Source of the DNA: JAJDZL01 sp965220395 | GTDB lineage: Bacteria; Pseudomonadota; Gammaproteobacteria; Arenicellales; JAJDZL01 | Direction of reading: 5' to 3' | Length of the DNA: 64,000 bases | Assembly: GCA_965220395.1 (NCBI GenBank) | Contig: CBDCPT010000001.1 | Location: 1-64,000, forward strand | Part shown: in pieces, positions 1 to 9,831 of the stretch | Layout: the number at the start of each line of letters is the position of its first letter | How positions within the stretch are numbered: the first letter of the stretch is position 1 | The notes under the pieces: model-generated | The model's input: only the letters and a program-made list of their open reading frames with translations | Told to the model about the DNA's origin: nothing | Databases searched by the model: none | Made by a program: the position numbers and the translations under genes

Positions 1-141
1 CAATCCGCTACAATCACACCCACACTGAACACTTACAATAAGTTTGCTGATTCCCAGTTTGTGGGGTAGAATTGACAAAAGCCTTGTACCTCTGAGATAT
101 ATTTTGGGCTTCACCCATTGTATGAAATCCGATTTTTGTTC

Positions 142-164
142 AAAGCCTTATTGCACAAGGCTTT
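142..164 (+). terminator. Rho-independent terminator candidate
   Basis: AAAGCCTT and AAGGCTTT form an 8-bp stem around a 7-nt loop, followed on the plus strand by a T-rich stretch. It would terminate a gene entering from the left edge of the window. Confidence 0.5.
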
Positions 165-224
165 TCTATTTGTCTCAGATTTCTAATTGTCTCAGATTTC
201 TAATTGCGGATTAGGGGAATATGC

Positions 225-310
225 AGATTTCCAGGAAAAAAGTGGTTTAATTACGGTAGCTTATGACAAGCGGACAGGTCTGACACCAACTGTCAATGTC
301 AGGAAGTCTG
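225..310 (-). mobile_element. Remnant of the left end of the 2.6-kb IS found at 29819-32419
   Basis: Read on the minus strand, this segment matches the first ~90 bases of the complete IS at 29819, including the terminal inverted repeat (CAGACTTCCTGACA-type; here 297-310) and the internal stretch carrying CATAAGCTACCGTAATTAAA. Scattered mismatches show it is an old, truncated copy with no transposase left. Confidence 0.75.
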
Positions 311-630
311 AATTTCGGATTTGGGTTTGTCTGTGAGTTTTTCGATACCACAGAAATTCGCCTGCTGCGGGTGTTGTTGCACCGTGTCAAATTGAGTTAC
401 GACATCCGTCCACCGCCCAAACAGAGCATCGCTGACTTTACGGTGGACTTGGGCAGAATTGCCGGGTTCATCCCACGGAAAAGTCAACCAATACCAGGTA
501 CGAAAATTTTATGGTTGGCAATGAAAAAGTTAATGGAAGCCGTCAACACATACACAGCACTGCAAATGATTGGAATGATCAACGATGACGTTCAGTTAAG
601 TGTGGGTAGTTGATAGGCTTCAGGTGATGG

Positions 631-3600
631 CTAGACACCGTCGGCCTGCTCGGCGGCCGAGGCCTGCTCACCCGGGTCTGCCTTGCGGGGACGGGGCTCC
701 ACATAGGCATCCTTGATGCCAAGTGTCACCAGTTTGTCAATGATCGGAGCCGCTGCTGCCGCAGACTCAAGCGGAAATATCTGAACCAGGTATTTCTCGC
801 CCTTGGCGGTAACGATCCTGACAATTCGCACCGGCTCAAGCTTGAGCGCCAGCATTTCCATTCGCAGACGTTCAGCCCGTTCCCGGCTGTCGAAGATGGC
901 GACCTGCAAATAGGGTTGTTGACTGGTGTCCGGGGCTTCGGCAGCCATTTCAAATGATGGCTGCGCGGCCGGGGTTGCCGCTTCTTCAGCTTCGACCACC
1001 GCTTCATCAGGTGATGGCTGGACATCGCCGGACTGCTCGGCGGCCGAGGCCTGCTCACCCGGGTCTGCCTTGCGGGGACGGGGCTCCACATAGGCATCCT
1101 TGATGCCAAGTGTCACCAGTTTGTCAATGATCGGAGCCGCTGCTGCCGCAGACTCAAGCGGAAATATCTGAACCAGGTATTTCTCGCCCTTGGCGGTAAC
1201 GATCCTGACAATTCGCACCGGCTCAAGCTTGAGCGCCAGCATTTCCATTCGCAGACGTTCAGCCCGTTCCCGGCTGTCGAAGATGGCGACCTGCAAATAG
1301 GGTTGTTGACTGGTGTCCGGGGCTTCGGCAGCCATTTCAAATGATGGCTGCGCGGCCGGGGTTGCCGCTTCTTCGGCTTCGGCCACCGCTTCAGGTGATG
1401 GCTGGATACCGCCGGACTGCTCGGCGGCCGAGGCCTGCTCACCCGGGTCTGCCTTGCGGGGACGGGGCTCCACATAGGCATCCTTGATGCCAAGTGTCAC
1501 CAGTTTGTCAATGATCGGAGCCGCTGCTGCCGCAGACTCAAGCGGAAATATCTGAACCAGGTATTTCTCGCCCTTGGCGGTAACGATCCTGACAATTCGC
1601 ACCGGCTCAAGCTTGAGCGCCAGCATTTCCATTCGCAGACGTTCAGCCCGTTCCCGGCTGTCGAAGATGGCGACCTGCAAATAGGGTTGTTGACTGGTGT
1701 CCGGGGCTTCGGCAGCCATTTCAAATGATGGCTGCGCGGCCGGGGTTGCCGCTTCTTCGGCTTCGGCCACCGCTTCAGGTGATGGCTGGACACCGCCGGA
1801 CTGCTCGGCGGCCGAGGCCTGCTCACCCGGGTCTGCCTTGCGGGGACGGGGCTCCACATAGGCATCCTTGATGCCAAGTGTCACCAGTTTGTCAATGATC
1901 GGAGCCGCTGCTGCCGCAGACTCAAGCGGAAATATCTGAACCAGGTATTTCTCGCCCTTGGCGGTAACGATCCTGACAATTCGCACCGGCTCAAGCTTGA
2001 GCGCCAGCATTTCCATTCGCAGACGTTCAGCCCGTTCCCGGCTGTCGAAGATGGCGACCTGCAAATAGGGTTGTTGACTGGTGTCCGGGGCTTCGGCAGC
2101 CATTTCAAATGATGGCTGCGCGGCCGGGGTTGCCGCGTCTTCGGCTTCGGCCACCGCTTCAGGTGATGGCTGGACATCGCCGGACTGCTCGGCGGCCGAG
2201 GCCTGCTCACCCGGGTCTGCCTTGCGGGAACGGGGCTCCACATAGGCATCCTTGATGCCAAGTGTCACCAGTTTGTCAATGATCGGAGCCGCTGCTGCCG
2301 CAGACTCAAGCGGAAATATCTGAACCAGGTATTTCTCGCCCTTGGCGGTAACGATCCTGACAATTCGCACCGGCTCAAGCTTGAGCGCCAGCATTTCCAT
2401 TCGCAGACGTTCAGCCCGTTCCCGGCTGTCGAAGATGGCGACCTGCAAATAGGGTTGTTGACTGGTGTCCGGGGCTTCGGCAGCCATTTCAAATGATGGC
2501 TGCGCGGCCGGGGTTGCCGCTTCTTCAGCTTCGACCACCGCTTCATCAGGTGATGGCTGGACATCGCCGGACTGCTCGGCGGCCGAGGCCTGCTCACCCG
2601 GGTCTGCCTTGCGGGGACGGGGCTCCACATAGGCATCCTTGATGCCAAGTGTCACCAGTTTGTCAATGATCGGAGCCGCTGCTGCCGCAGACTCAAGCGG
2701 AAATATCTGAACCAGGTATTTCTCGCCCTTGGCGGTAACGATCCTGACAATTCGCACCGGCTCAAGCTTGAGCGCCAGCATTTCCATTCGCAGACGTTCA
2801 GCCCGTTCCCGGCTGTCGAAGATGGCGACCTGCAAATAGGGTTGTTGACTGGTGTCCGGGGCTTCGGCAGCCATTTCAAATGATGGCTGCGCGGCCGGGG
2901 TTGCCGCTTCTTCGGCTTCGACCACCGCTTCAGGTGATGGCTGGACACCGCCGGACTGCTCGGCGGCCGAGGCCTGCTCACCCGGGTCTGCCTTGCGAGG
3001 ACGGGGCTCCACATAGGCATCCTTGATGCCAAGTGTCACCAGTTTGTCAATGATCGGAGCCGCTGCTGCCGCAGACTCAAGCGGAAATATCTGAACCAGG
3101 TATTTCTCGCCCTTGGCGGTAACGATCCTGACAATTCGCACCGGCTCAAGCTTGAGCGCCAGCATTTCCATTCGCAGACGTTCAGCCCGTTCCCGGCTGT
3201 CGAAGATGGCGACCTGCAAATAGGGTTGTTGACTGGTGTCCGGGGCTTCGGCAGCCATTTCAAATGATGGCTGCGCGGCCGGGGTTGCCGCTTCTTCAGC
3301 TTCGACCACCGCTTCATCAGGTGATGGCTGGACATCGCCGGACTGCTCGGCGGCCGAGGCCTGCTCACCCGGGTCTGCCTTGCGGGAACGGGGCTCCACA
3401 TAGGCATCCTTGATGCCAAGTGTCACCAGTTTGTCAATGATCGGAGCCGCTGCTGCCGCAGACTCAAGCGGAAATATCTGAACCAGGTATTTCTCGCCCT
3501 TGGCGGTAACGATCCTGACAATTCGCACCGGCTCAAGCTTGAGCGCCAGCATTTCCATTCGCAGACGTTCAGCCCGTTCCTGGCTGTCGAAGATGGCGAC

Positions 3601-6600
3601 CTGCAAATAGGGTTGTTGACTGGTGTCCGGGGCTTCGGCAGCCATTTCAAATGATGGCTGCGCGGCCGGGGTTGCCGCGTCTTCGGCTTCGGCCACCGCT
3701 TCAGGTGATGGCTGGACACCGTCGGACTGCTCGGCGGCCGAGGCCTGCTCACCCGGGTCTGCCTTGCGGGGACGGGGCTCCACATAGGCATCCTTGATGC
3801 CAAGTGTCACCAGTTTGTCAATGATCGAAGCCGCTGCTGCCGCAGACTCAAGCGGAAATATCTGAACCAGGTATTTCTCGCCCTTGGCGGTAACGATCCT
3901 GACAATTCGCACCGGCTCAAGCTTGAGCGCCAGCATTTCCATTCGCAGACGTTCAGCCCGTTCCCGGCTGTCGAAGATGGCGACCTGCAAATAGGGTTGT
4001 TGACTGGTGTCCGGGGCTTCGGCAGCCATTTCAAATGATGGCTGCGCGGCCGGGGTTGCCGCTTCTTCGGCTTCGGCCACCGCTTCAGGTGATGGCTGGA
4101 TACCGCCGGACTGCTCGGCGGCCGAGGCCTGCTCACCCGGGTCTGCCTTGCGGGGACGGGGCTCCACATAGGCATCCTTGATGCCAAGTGTCACCAGTTT
4201 GTCAATGATCGGAGCCGCTGCTGCCGCAGACTCAAGCGGAAATATCTGAACCAGGTATTTCTCGCCCTTGGCGGTAACGATCCTGACAATTCGCACCGGC
4301 TCAAGCTTGAGCGCCAGCATTTCCATTCGCAGACGTTCAGCCCGTTCCCGGCTGTCGAAGATGGCGACCTGCAAATAGGGTTGTTGACTGGTGTCCGGGG
4401 CTTCGGCAGCCATTTCAAATGATGGCTGCGCGGCCGGGGTTGCCGCTTCTTCGGCTTCGGCCACCGCTTCAGGTGATGGCTGGATACCGCCGGACTGCTC
4501 GGCGGCCGAGGCCTGCTCACCCGGGTCTGCCTTGCGGGGACGGGGCTCCACATAGGCATCCTTGATGCCAAGTGTCACCAGTTTGTCAATGATCGGAGCC
4601 GCTGCTGCCGCAGACTCAAGCGGAAATATCTGAACCAGGTATTTCTCGCCCTTGGCGGTAACGATCCTGACAATTCGCACCGGCTCAAGCTTGAGCGCCA
4701 GCATTTCCATTCGCAGACGTTCAGCCCGTTCCCGGCTGTCGAAGATGGCGACCTGCAAATAGGGTTGTTGACTGGTGTCCGGGGCTTCGGCAGCCATTTC
4801 AAATGATGGCTGCGCGGCCGGGGTTGCCGCTTCTTCGGCTTCGGCCACCGCTTCAGGTGATGGCTGGATACCGCCGGACTGCTCGGCGGCCGAGGCCTGC
4901 TCACCCGGGTCTGCCTTGCGGGGACGGGGCTCCACATAGGCATCCTTGATGCCAAGTGTCACCAGTTTGTCAATGATCGAAGCCGCTGCTGCCGCAGACT
5001 CAAGCGGAAATATCTGAACCAGGTATTTCTCGCCCTTGGCGGTAACGATCCTGACAATTCGCACCGGCTCAAGCTTGAGCGCCAGCATTTCCATTCGCAG
5101 ACGTTCAGCCCGTTCCCGGCTGTCGAAGATGGCGACCTGCAAATAGGGTTGTTGACTGGTGTCCGGGGCTTCGGCAGCCACTTCAAATGATGGCTGCGCG
5201 GCCGGGGTTGCCGCTTCTTCGGCTTCGGCCACCGCTTCAGGTGATGGCTGGACACCGCCGGACTGCTCGGCGGCCGAGGCCTGCTCACCCGGGTCTGCCT
5301 TGCGGGGACGGGGCTCCACATAGGCATCCTTGATGCCAAGTGTCACCAGCTTGTCAATGATCGGAGCCGCTGCTGCCGCAGACTCAAGCGGAAATATCTG
5401 AACCAGGTATTTCTCGCCCTTGGCGGTAACGATCCTGACAATTCGCACCGGCTCAAGCTTGAGCGCCAGCATTTCCATTCGCAGACGTTCAGCCCGTTCC
5501 CGGCTGTCGAAGATGGCGACCTGCAAATAGGGTTGTTGACTGGTGTCCGGGGCTTCGGCAGCCATTTCAAATGATGGCTGCGCGGTCGGGGTTGCCGCTT
5601 TTTCGGCTTCGACCACCGCTTCAGGCGATGGCTGCGTGGCCGGTGTTGCCGCTTTTTCGGTTTCGGCCACCGCTTCAGGTGATGGCTGCGTGGCCGGGGT
5701 TGCCGCTTTTTCGGCTTCGACCACCGCTTCAGGCGATGGCTGCGTGGCCGGTGTTGCCGCTTTTTCGGTTTCGGCCACCGCTTCAGGTGATGGCTGCGCG
5801 GTCGGGGTTGCCGCTTTTTCGGTTTCGGCCACCGCTTCAGGTGATATATCGTCTGGAATTCCGATCGGGCATGACGCCTTTGTTACCGCTTCGGCTTCAG
5901 CCACCGCTTCAGGTGATGGCCGGACACCGCCGGACTGCTCACCCGGATCTGCCTTGCGGGGACGGGGCTCCACATAGGCATCCTTGATGCCAAGTGTCAC
6001 CAGCTTGTCAATGATCGGAGCCGCTGCTGCCGCAGACTCAAGCGGAAATATCTGAACCAGGTATTTCTCGCCCTTGGCGGTAGCGATCTTGACAATTCGC
6101 ACCGGCTCAAGCTTGAGCGCCAGCATTTCCATTCGCAGACGTTCAGCCCGTTCCCGGCTGTCGAAGACGGCGACCTGCAAACAGGGTTGTTGACTGGTGT
6201 CCGGGGCTTCGGCTATCGCTTCAGGTGATGGCTGCGCGGTCGGGGTTGCCGCTTCGGCCACCGCTTCAGGTGATGGCTGCGTGGCCGGGGTTACCGCTTC
6301 TTCGGCTTCGGCCACCACTTCAGGTGATGGCTGCGCGGTCGGGGTTGCCGCTTCGGCTTCGGTCACCGCTTCAGGTGATGACTGCTCTGTTGGTGTAACG
6401 ATTGCTTTCGCTTCGGTGATTGGCAGGTCGCTGTCCTCCCTCTCCCAATTAGCCAGTTTCAGGCAGTCATCAGGAAAGACCGAGGCAACCGCACTCACTA
6501 GTTCGACCGCACCCAGTTCCATTAGAGCACGGATGGCCAGTTGCATCGGCTCATGAACCTTGGATCCCGTGTTGATTTCAAATAACGTACTGCCGAAAAA

Positions 6601-7329
6601 ACGAAAGATATCCAAACCCTGATCGTACCCGACCAGTTGTTTCTGAAGCGATACGGTCTTAACGACTTCCAGCGTACTGGTTTTGACAATGCGCAAGTCG
6701 GTACCTACGTTCATGACGAACACTCGCTGCTTGGGGCCGACTCCTCGTATTCTGACCTCTCCGCCGCCGGAGAAGATGTTGTAGTTTATCTCAGTGATGC
6801 CCCCGGTGATGTAGTAGTTGCTTTTCCGTATTGAACCTCCTAAATATGGCATCCAGGTGACACGCCGGTCGCCGCTTTCGTCGCGAATGAGATGTGACCG
6901 ACCGTCCCCCAGATATCTCTTGCTGATGTACTCGAACTCCTGATTGGCAACACTGATATCAAAGCGTTCGGCAAGCTTGATTTTGTCGCCCAGCTTGCCC
7001 AAGGCCGAGATCATCATCAGCGAGGCACCCTGTGTGACCACCGCACCACTCTCTGTTGCACCAAGTTTACCAGTGAGATCCAGGATTTTTCCAACCGCGA
7101 TGTAGATCGGCTCGCGATCCTGATGATTTGTAAGTTGCTCGCGCAGGCAAGCAAGCGAGCGATGAGCCGGGGTGAAGTTGGAGGTAGCCACAGGCCCGAC
7201 CAGCAATGGATATTGATTGTCCTCGGTCAGTTTGACCTGCGTCGAGTTCGACACACAGCCAACCATTAGGAATAAACTCAACCCAGTGCAGAGTGTAGCG
7301 GCTCTGTCCGCTCGTGCATAGACTCTCAT
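631..7329 (-). CDS. Giant CsgG/HfaB-like outer-membrane lipoprotein with 14 SPOR domains
   Basis: A 2232-residue protein. Residues 1-25 form a lipoprotein signal ending in MVGC, implying an acylated Cys in the outer membrane. Residues ~30-300 resemble the CsgG/HfaB family of secretion channels (motifs such as IYIAVGKILDLTGK, a Gly-rich ITGGITEINYN strand and FRFFGSTLFEINTG). The rest is a Pro/Ala/Glu-rich linker and 14 SPOR domains (each from LQVA(I/V)FDS to LGIKDAYVEP), which in other proteins bind denuded peptidoglycan glycans. Thirteen SPOR units are a near-perfect tandem array. HfaB and CsgG proteins are normally under 400 residues. The gene lies 65 bp downstream of a small secreted HfaA-like gene on the same strand, the hfaA-hfaB order known from Caulobacter. 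The base composition is clearly more GC-rich than the nuo or lpt genes. The family call for the N-terminus is fairly sure; a holdfast role is inference. Confidence 0.8.
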   Translation of the reverse strand: MRVYARADRAATLCTGLSLFLMVGCVSNSTQVKLTEDNQYPLLVGPVATSNFTPAHRSLACLREQLTNHQDREPIYIAVGKILDLTGKLGATESGAVVTQGASLMMISALGKLGDKIKLAERFDISVANQEFEYISKRYLGDGRSHLIRDESGDRRVTWMPYLGGSIRKSNYYITGGITEINYNIFSGGGEVRIRGVGPKQRVFVMNVGTDLRIVKTSTLEVVKTVSLQKQLVGYDQGLDIFRFFGSTLFEINTGSKVHEPMQLAIRALMELGAVELVSAVASVFPDDCLKLANWEREDSDLPITEAKAIVTPTEQSSPEAVTEAEAATPTAQPSPEVVAEAEEAVTPATQPSPEAVAEAATPTAQPSPEAIAEAPDTSQQPCLQVAVFDSRERAERLRMEMLALKLEPVRIVKIATAKGEKYLVQIFPLESAAAAAPIIDKLVTLGIKDAYVEPRPRKADPGEQSGGVRPSPEAVAEAEAVTKASCPIGIPDDISPEAVAETEKAATPTAQPSPEAVAETEKAATPATQPSPEAVVEAEKAATPATQPSPEAVAETEKAATPATQPSPEAVVEAEKAATPTAQPSFEMAAEAPDTSQQPYLQVAIFDSRERAERLRMEMLALKLEPVRIVRIVTAKGEKYLVQIFPLESAAAAAPIIDKLVTLGIKDAYVEPRPRKADPGEQASAAEQSGGVQPSPEAVAEAEEAATPAAQPSFEVAAEAPDTSQQPYLQVAIFDSRERAERLRMEMLALKLEPVRIVRIVTAKGEKYLVQIFPLESAAAAASIIDKLVTLGIKDAYVEPRPRKADPGEQASAAEQSGGIQPSPEAVAEAEEAATPAAQPSFEMAAEAPDTSQQPYLQVAIFDSRERAERLRMEMLALKLEPVRIVRIVTAKGEKYLVQIFPLESAAAAAPIIDKLVTLGIKDAYVEPRPRKADPGEQASAAEQSGGIQPSPEAVAEAEEAATPAAQPSFEMAAEAPDTSQQPYLQVAIFDSRERAERLRMEMLALKLEPVRIVRIVTAKGEKYLVQIFPLESAAAAAPIIDKLVTLGIKDAYVEPRPRKADPGEQASAAEQSGGIQPSPEAVAEAEEAATPAAQPSFEMAAEAPDTSQQPYLQVAIFDSRERAERLRMEMLALKLEPVRIVRIVTAKGEKYLVQIFPLESAAAAASIIDKLVTLGIKDAYVEPRPRKADPGEQASAAEQSDGVQPSPEAVAEAEDAATPAAQPSFEMAAEAPDTSQQPYLQVAIFDSQERAERLRMEMLALKLEPVRIVRIVTAKGEKYLVQIFPLESAAAAAPIIDKLVTLGIKDAYVEPRSRKADPGEQASAAEQSGDVQPSPDEAVVEAEEAATPAAQPSFEMAAEAPDTSQQPYLQVAIFDSRERAERLRMEMLALKLEPVRIVRIVTAKGEKYLVQIFPLESAAAAAPIIDKLVTLGIKDAYVEPRPRKADPGEQASAAEQSGGVQPSPEAVVEAEEAATPAAQPSFEMAAEAPDTSQQPYLQVAIFDSRERAERLRMEMLALKLEPVRIVRIVTAKGEKYLVQIFPLESAAAAAPIIDKLVTLGIKDAYVEPRPRKADPGEQASAAEQSGDVQPSPDEAVVEAEEAATPAAQPSFEMAAEAPDTSQQPYLQVAIFDSRERAERLRMEMLALKLEPVRIVRIVTAKGEKYLVQIFPLESAAAAAPIIDKLVTLGIKDAYVEPRSRKADPGEQASAAEQSGDVQPSPEAVAEAEDAATPAAQPSFEMAAEAPDTSQQPYLQVAIFDSRERAERLRMEMLALKLEPVRIVRIVTAKGEKYLVQIFPLESAAAAAPIIDKLVTLGIKDAYVEPRPRKADPGEQASAAEQSGGVQPSPEAVAEAEEAATPAAQPSFEMAAEAPDTSQQPYLQVAIFDSRERAERLRMEMLALKLEPVRIVRIVTAKGEKYLVQIFPLESAAAAAPIIDKLVTLGIKDAYVEPRPRKADPGEQASAAEQSGGIQPSPEAVAEAEEAATPAAQPSFEMAAEAPDTSQQPYLQVAIFDSRERAERLRMEMLALKLEPVRIVRIVTAKGEKYLVQIFPLESAAAAAPIIDKLVTLGIKDAYVEPRPRKADPGEQASAAEQSGDVQPSPDEAVVEAEEAATPAAQPSFEMAAEAPDTSQQPYLQVAIFDSRERAERLRMEMLALKLEPVRIVRIVTAKGEKYLVQIFPLESAAAAAPIIDKLVTLGIKDAYVEPRPRKADPGEQASAAEQADGV
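640..5570 (-). repeat. 13-copy tandem array of 384/387-bp SPOR-encoding units
   Basis: The units recur every 384 bp, with 387-bp variants that add one codon (PSPDEAVVE instead of PSPEAVAE). Each encodes one SPOR domain plus a linker of the EAATPAAQPSFEMAAEAPDTSQQP type. The copies are nearly identical at DNA level, differing at a few positions (SIIDK/PIIDK, PRPRK/PRSRK, GGIQ/GGVQ/GDVQ). Such uniformity points to recent unequal crossing-over or gene conversion. True copy number may differ in the genome because short reads cannot resolve this array. Confidence 0.95.
5573..5842 (-). repeat. Five-copy 54-bp minisatellite encoding a Pro/Ala/Glu linker
   Basis: Five consecutive 54-bp units, each coding an 18-residue SPEAVAETEKAATPATQP-type linker, separate the first, more diverged SPOR domain (about 5985-6190) from the 13-copy array. 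A further series of related, less regular linker units lies at about 6215-6400. Confidence 0.9.
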
Positions 7330-7394
7330 TAACTTACAACAGCCAGAGTCCTAGCCGTCCTCAGCCTGGGAGCACCCGATTACACCTAAAACTA

Positions 7395-7979
7395 TTAGTT
7401 CAATTGGCCAAGGCGCTCAATTGGAGTGTATTTTGTATTGCAAACCTCGTTGGATTCTGCCATAGCTTGAATCGTCGAGTCTTTGTTGCTTTGCCCTACA
7501 AGATCGTGTGGATTGTAGTCGTTGTCCCCCGAGTGTGGTGAGTCGACATTATTGATGAGATCGGTTTCACTAACGTCGGCTGATAGCGTACTGCCATCGT
7601 TGGACTGATCGGTGCTGCCCCCCTCGCCCAGGGGTGTCGTCGATGCAACTTCGTTACCGACAGTGTCAGCTCTGACCGTATTGTCGTTAATCGCCACAGT
7701 CGGGCCGGCGTTGCCGTCGGATTGAAGATCAGAGAGGTTGCCGGTCGCATCGATGTTTATCGCACAATCCATGGCAAAATTGTTGGGCACCATGCCTTCG
7801 GCCTGGTAAGCACCACTAAGCATGCGCTCCTGCATATCGACAGCACTTAACCGCACGCTCCTTTCACTCGGAGCCAAGAAATTCCAAGAAAAATCGCCGC
7901 CGAACTCGTTTCCATTGGCGAATAACGATAATGACGCTGCAAGAGTACAAACTACCATTAGTAAAATAATCTTGATCAT
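7395..7979 (-). CDS. Small secreted protein, HfaA-like (tentative)
   Basis: A 194-residue protein with a clear Sec signal peptide (MIKIILLMVVCTLAASLSLFA). The mature part is rich in Asn, Asp, Ser, Thr and Gly and holds short motifs with GN at regular spacing (ATGNLSDLQSDGN, NDNTVRADTVGNE), a style shared by curlin-type and HfaA amyloid-like secreted subunits. A good ribosome-binding site (AAAGGTGA) precedes the ATG. It lies just upstream of the CsgG/HfaB-like gene on the same strand, so the two probably form one transcription unit, and the product would be a natural substrate or partner of that channel. Sequence similarity alone is weak, so HfaA identity rests mainly on context. Confidence 0.5.
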   Translation of the reverse strand: MIKIILLMVVCTLAASLSLFANGNEFGGDFSWNFLAPSERSVRLSAVDMQERMLSGAYQAEGMVPNNFAMDCAINIDATGNLSDLQSDGNAGPTVAINDNTVRADTVGNEVASTTPLGEGGSTDQSNDGSTLSADVSETDLINNVDSPHSGDNDYNPHDLVGQSNKDSTIQAMAESNEVCNTKYTPIERLGQLN

Positions 7980-8115
7980 GTATCACCTTTGATGTAAGAA
8001 CTAAGGAAAAGTACCTGATAACCTTTTCAACAAAAACATTATATAGTAATTGAGAGGCTTTTTCGTTGGCGTCATTATCTGATAATTTATGTGGCGAGCA
8101 TCTCACTGGGCAGCA

Positions 8116-9763
8116 TCAATGATCCTGGAGTGCGGCGCATTTGTTTCCGATTTGAGCGTATTGGGCAACCCATGCCAGCAACATCAGCTCAGTTCCGGCT
8201 TTGAGCCGAAGTTGGCCGGCGCTGGAACCGCCGCGGCTGCGGCAGTCAGGTGATTGGAAGATCAAGCCCCGAGCAGGGGCCGGGTCAGGCTGCCAGCGAC
8301 AACACCAGTGACCGGATCTGTTCGGGTTTGTTTCAGTTGCATGGCGAAGTTGGCCGCCGCCAGCATCACCGTCATGGAGATGGTGATCTTCAGTCCCATG
8401 GACTGTCTGCCGCGTAGATAATGGCTGTGCAGCATGAAGCCATCGACCACCCTGGAATTGATGCGCTCCATGGCGTTTCTTTTGCGGTAAAGGCGCTTCC
8501 ACTTCAAGCACGAAGGCGGCAACGCCGGGCGCTGGCGAAGATTGTCGGCATCCACTTTGGTTCGCACCACCCTTGACTTGGCGCCAGCTCTCACCTGGCC
8601 CAGCCGATAGCACTCGTCTTTGCCCTGACAGTCAAACTCAAACGCGGCGGCCGGACACACCACACTTCAGCGTGCCTCTTTTTTGCTCATAGCCCTGGTA
8701 ATGCATCAGGCGAATGCGCCCGCTCTCGGGACACCGGCAATACAGATCGCCGCACTCGGTGCGCAGCATCGTGTCATACACATCCGCCTCCAGCGACCGC
8801 GTCGGTACCTTGAGCTGATCCGGGTTGAGATTGTCCTCCTGCCACAGGTTGCGTGTGTCAATCAGCGCCAGAATGCCCTGCTCATGCAACTGCTTGCGGA
8901 TCTTGTCGTTGTCCAGACCGCGGTCGGCCACAAAGGTCTCGCACCGGCGGCCCAGATCCGAATCGACAAAGGTCTCCAGCAACGCCTCACAGTGCGGGTT
9001 TTCATTGTCACAGGCCGGCGCCAGCTTGAAGTCAATCGGCAACTCATGGCTCACATCGCCAAGCACACTCAGTGAATAACCGAACCAGTGTTTCTCGGTG
9101 ACCTGCTCCCGGCCGCCGGCATCGGTGCCGTATTGCCGGTGACAGCCCCAGGCGGCATCCGGATCAGAGGTCATGCGCTCGCCAGTGACACGGTCGATTC
9201 GCGAAGCGAGCTTGCGCCCGGTCGAATGCGACTCGACCGCTTTGCCGTCCTATGTAGCCCAGATAGCGACCGAAATCCGGCAGTTCATCCATCAGCTGGC
9301 GGCGCAATTCCCCCAGCATTGCGCTCAACAGACCCGTTTCATGTTCCAGTTCAATCATCTGATGCAAAAAACGAGACCCGTTCCATTCGTTGGGCAGCGA
9401 CACACGCATCGGCTGAGAAATCCACTCGCCACACAGCCGACCGTCTTGGCGGCGGCGCAATTGTACACGCGGTGCGCTTTGACGCATTAGTGGATTGAAA
9501 CCGCACAGTTGAGCCAGTTCTTCGCCACGATGCAACTCGCGCAGCAAAGAACTTGATGAGGGGTGCTGAAACACGATGCCAGCGATCAGGGCGTTGAACA
9601 TCGCTTCTACTGGAAAATCATTGCGTCCGTGTCCGCGCCGGGCCTTCAGTGCGGCGAGCACTGCCGCGCTGGGCAAGGTGTCAAGAACCAGTTTCAGGCG
9701 CTGCAGATCCGGTAAAAGTTCGACATTCTCCCAAGAAAAGAGTAAATTCAGAACTCGTGACAT
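8116..9763 (-). pseudogene. Frameshifted IS1182-like DDE transposase
   Basis: The start (from 9763, MSRVLNLLFSWENVELL) is a DUF772-type N-terminal domain of IS4/IS5-like transposases (IS1182 group most likely). The catalytic half continues in other frames: a frame change near 9257 leads to ERMTSDPDAAWG and the WFGYSLSVLGD segment, and another near 8660 leads to AFEFDCQGKDECYR and the C-terminal ERINSRV region. At least two frameshifts make it non-functional. IS ends could not be placed with confidence. It separates the hfaA-like gene from the next IS. Confidence 0.8.
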
Positions 9764-9831
9764 AGTCAGGATTGATATGCGACAATTGGCCTTTCGTAGA
9801 CCATTCTCAAATCAGTTCCGGGGTAAATTGT

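Larger units (their letters stand above)
1..630. other. Intergenic region with decayed IS end
   Basis: No convincing gene is seen. The stretch holds a terminator-like hairpin (142-164), a 17-bp unit repeated twice in tandem (about 172-205), and the end of a decayed insertion sequence (about 225-310). The open frames that begin inside the IS end (296-613 plus, 299-487 minus) show no recognisable domain and are probably chance. Confidence 0.5.

Noticed and set aside
726..5570. Thirteen repeated minus-strand open frames of ~126 residues inside the SPOR array
   Set aside because: They are the +1 frame of the repeated gene; their regularity follows from the 384-bp repeat, and the proteins are Arg/Pro/Ser-rich with no domain.
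640..5842. Regular repeats considered as a CRISPR array
   Set aside because: Units are 384 bp or 54 bp, coding, in frame, and without unique spacers or cas genes.
5543..6556. Plus-strand open frames antisense to the linker minisatellite
   Set aside because: Low-complexity products (SATASGDGC repeats) that mirror the Pro/Ala/Glu linkers on the real strand.
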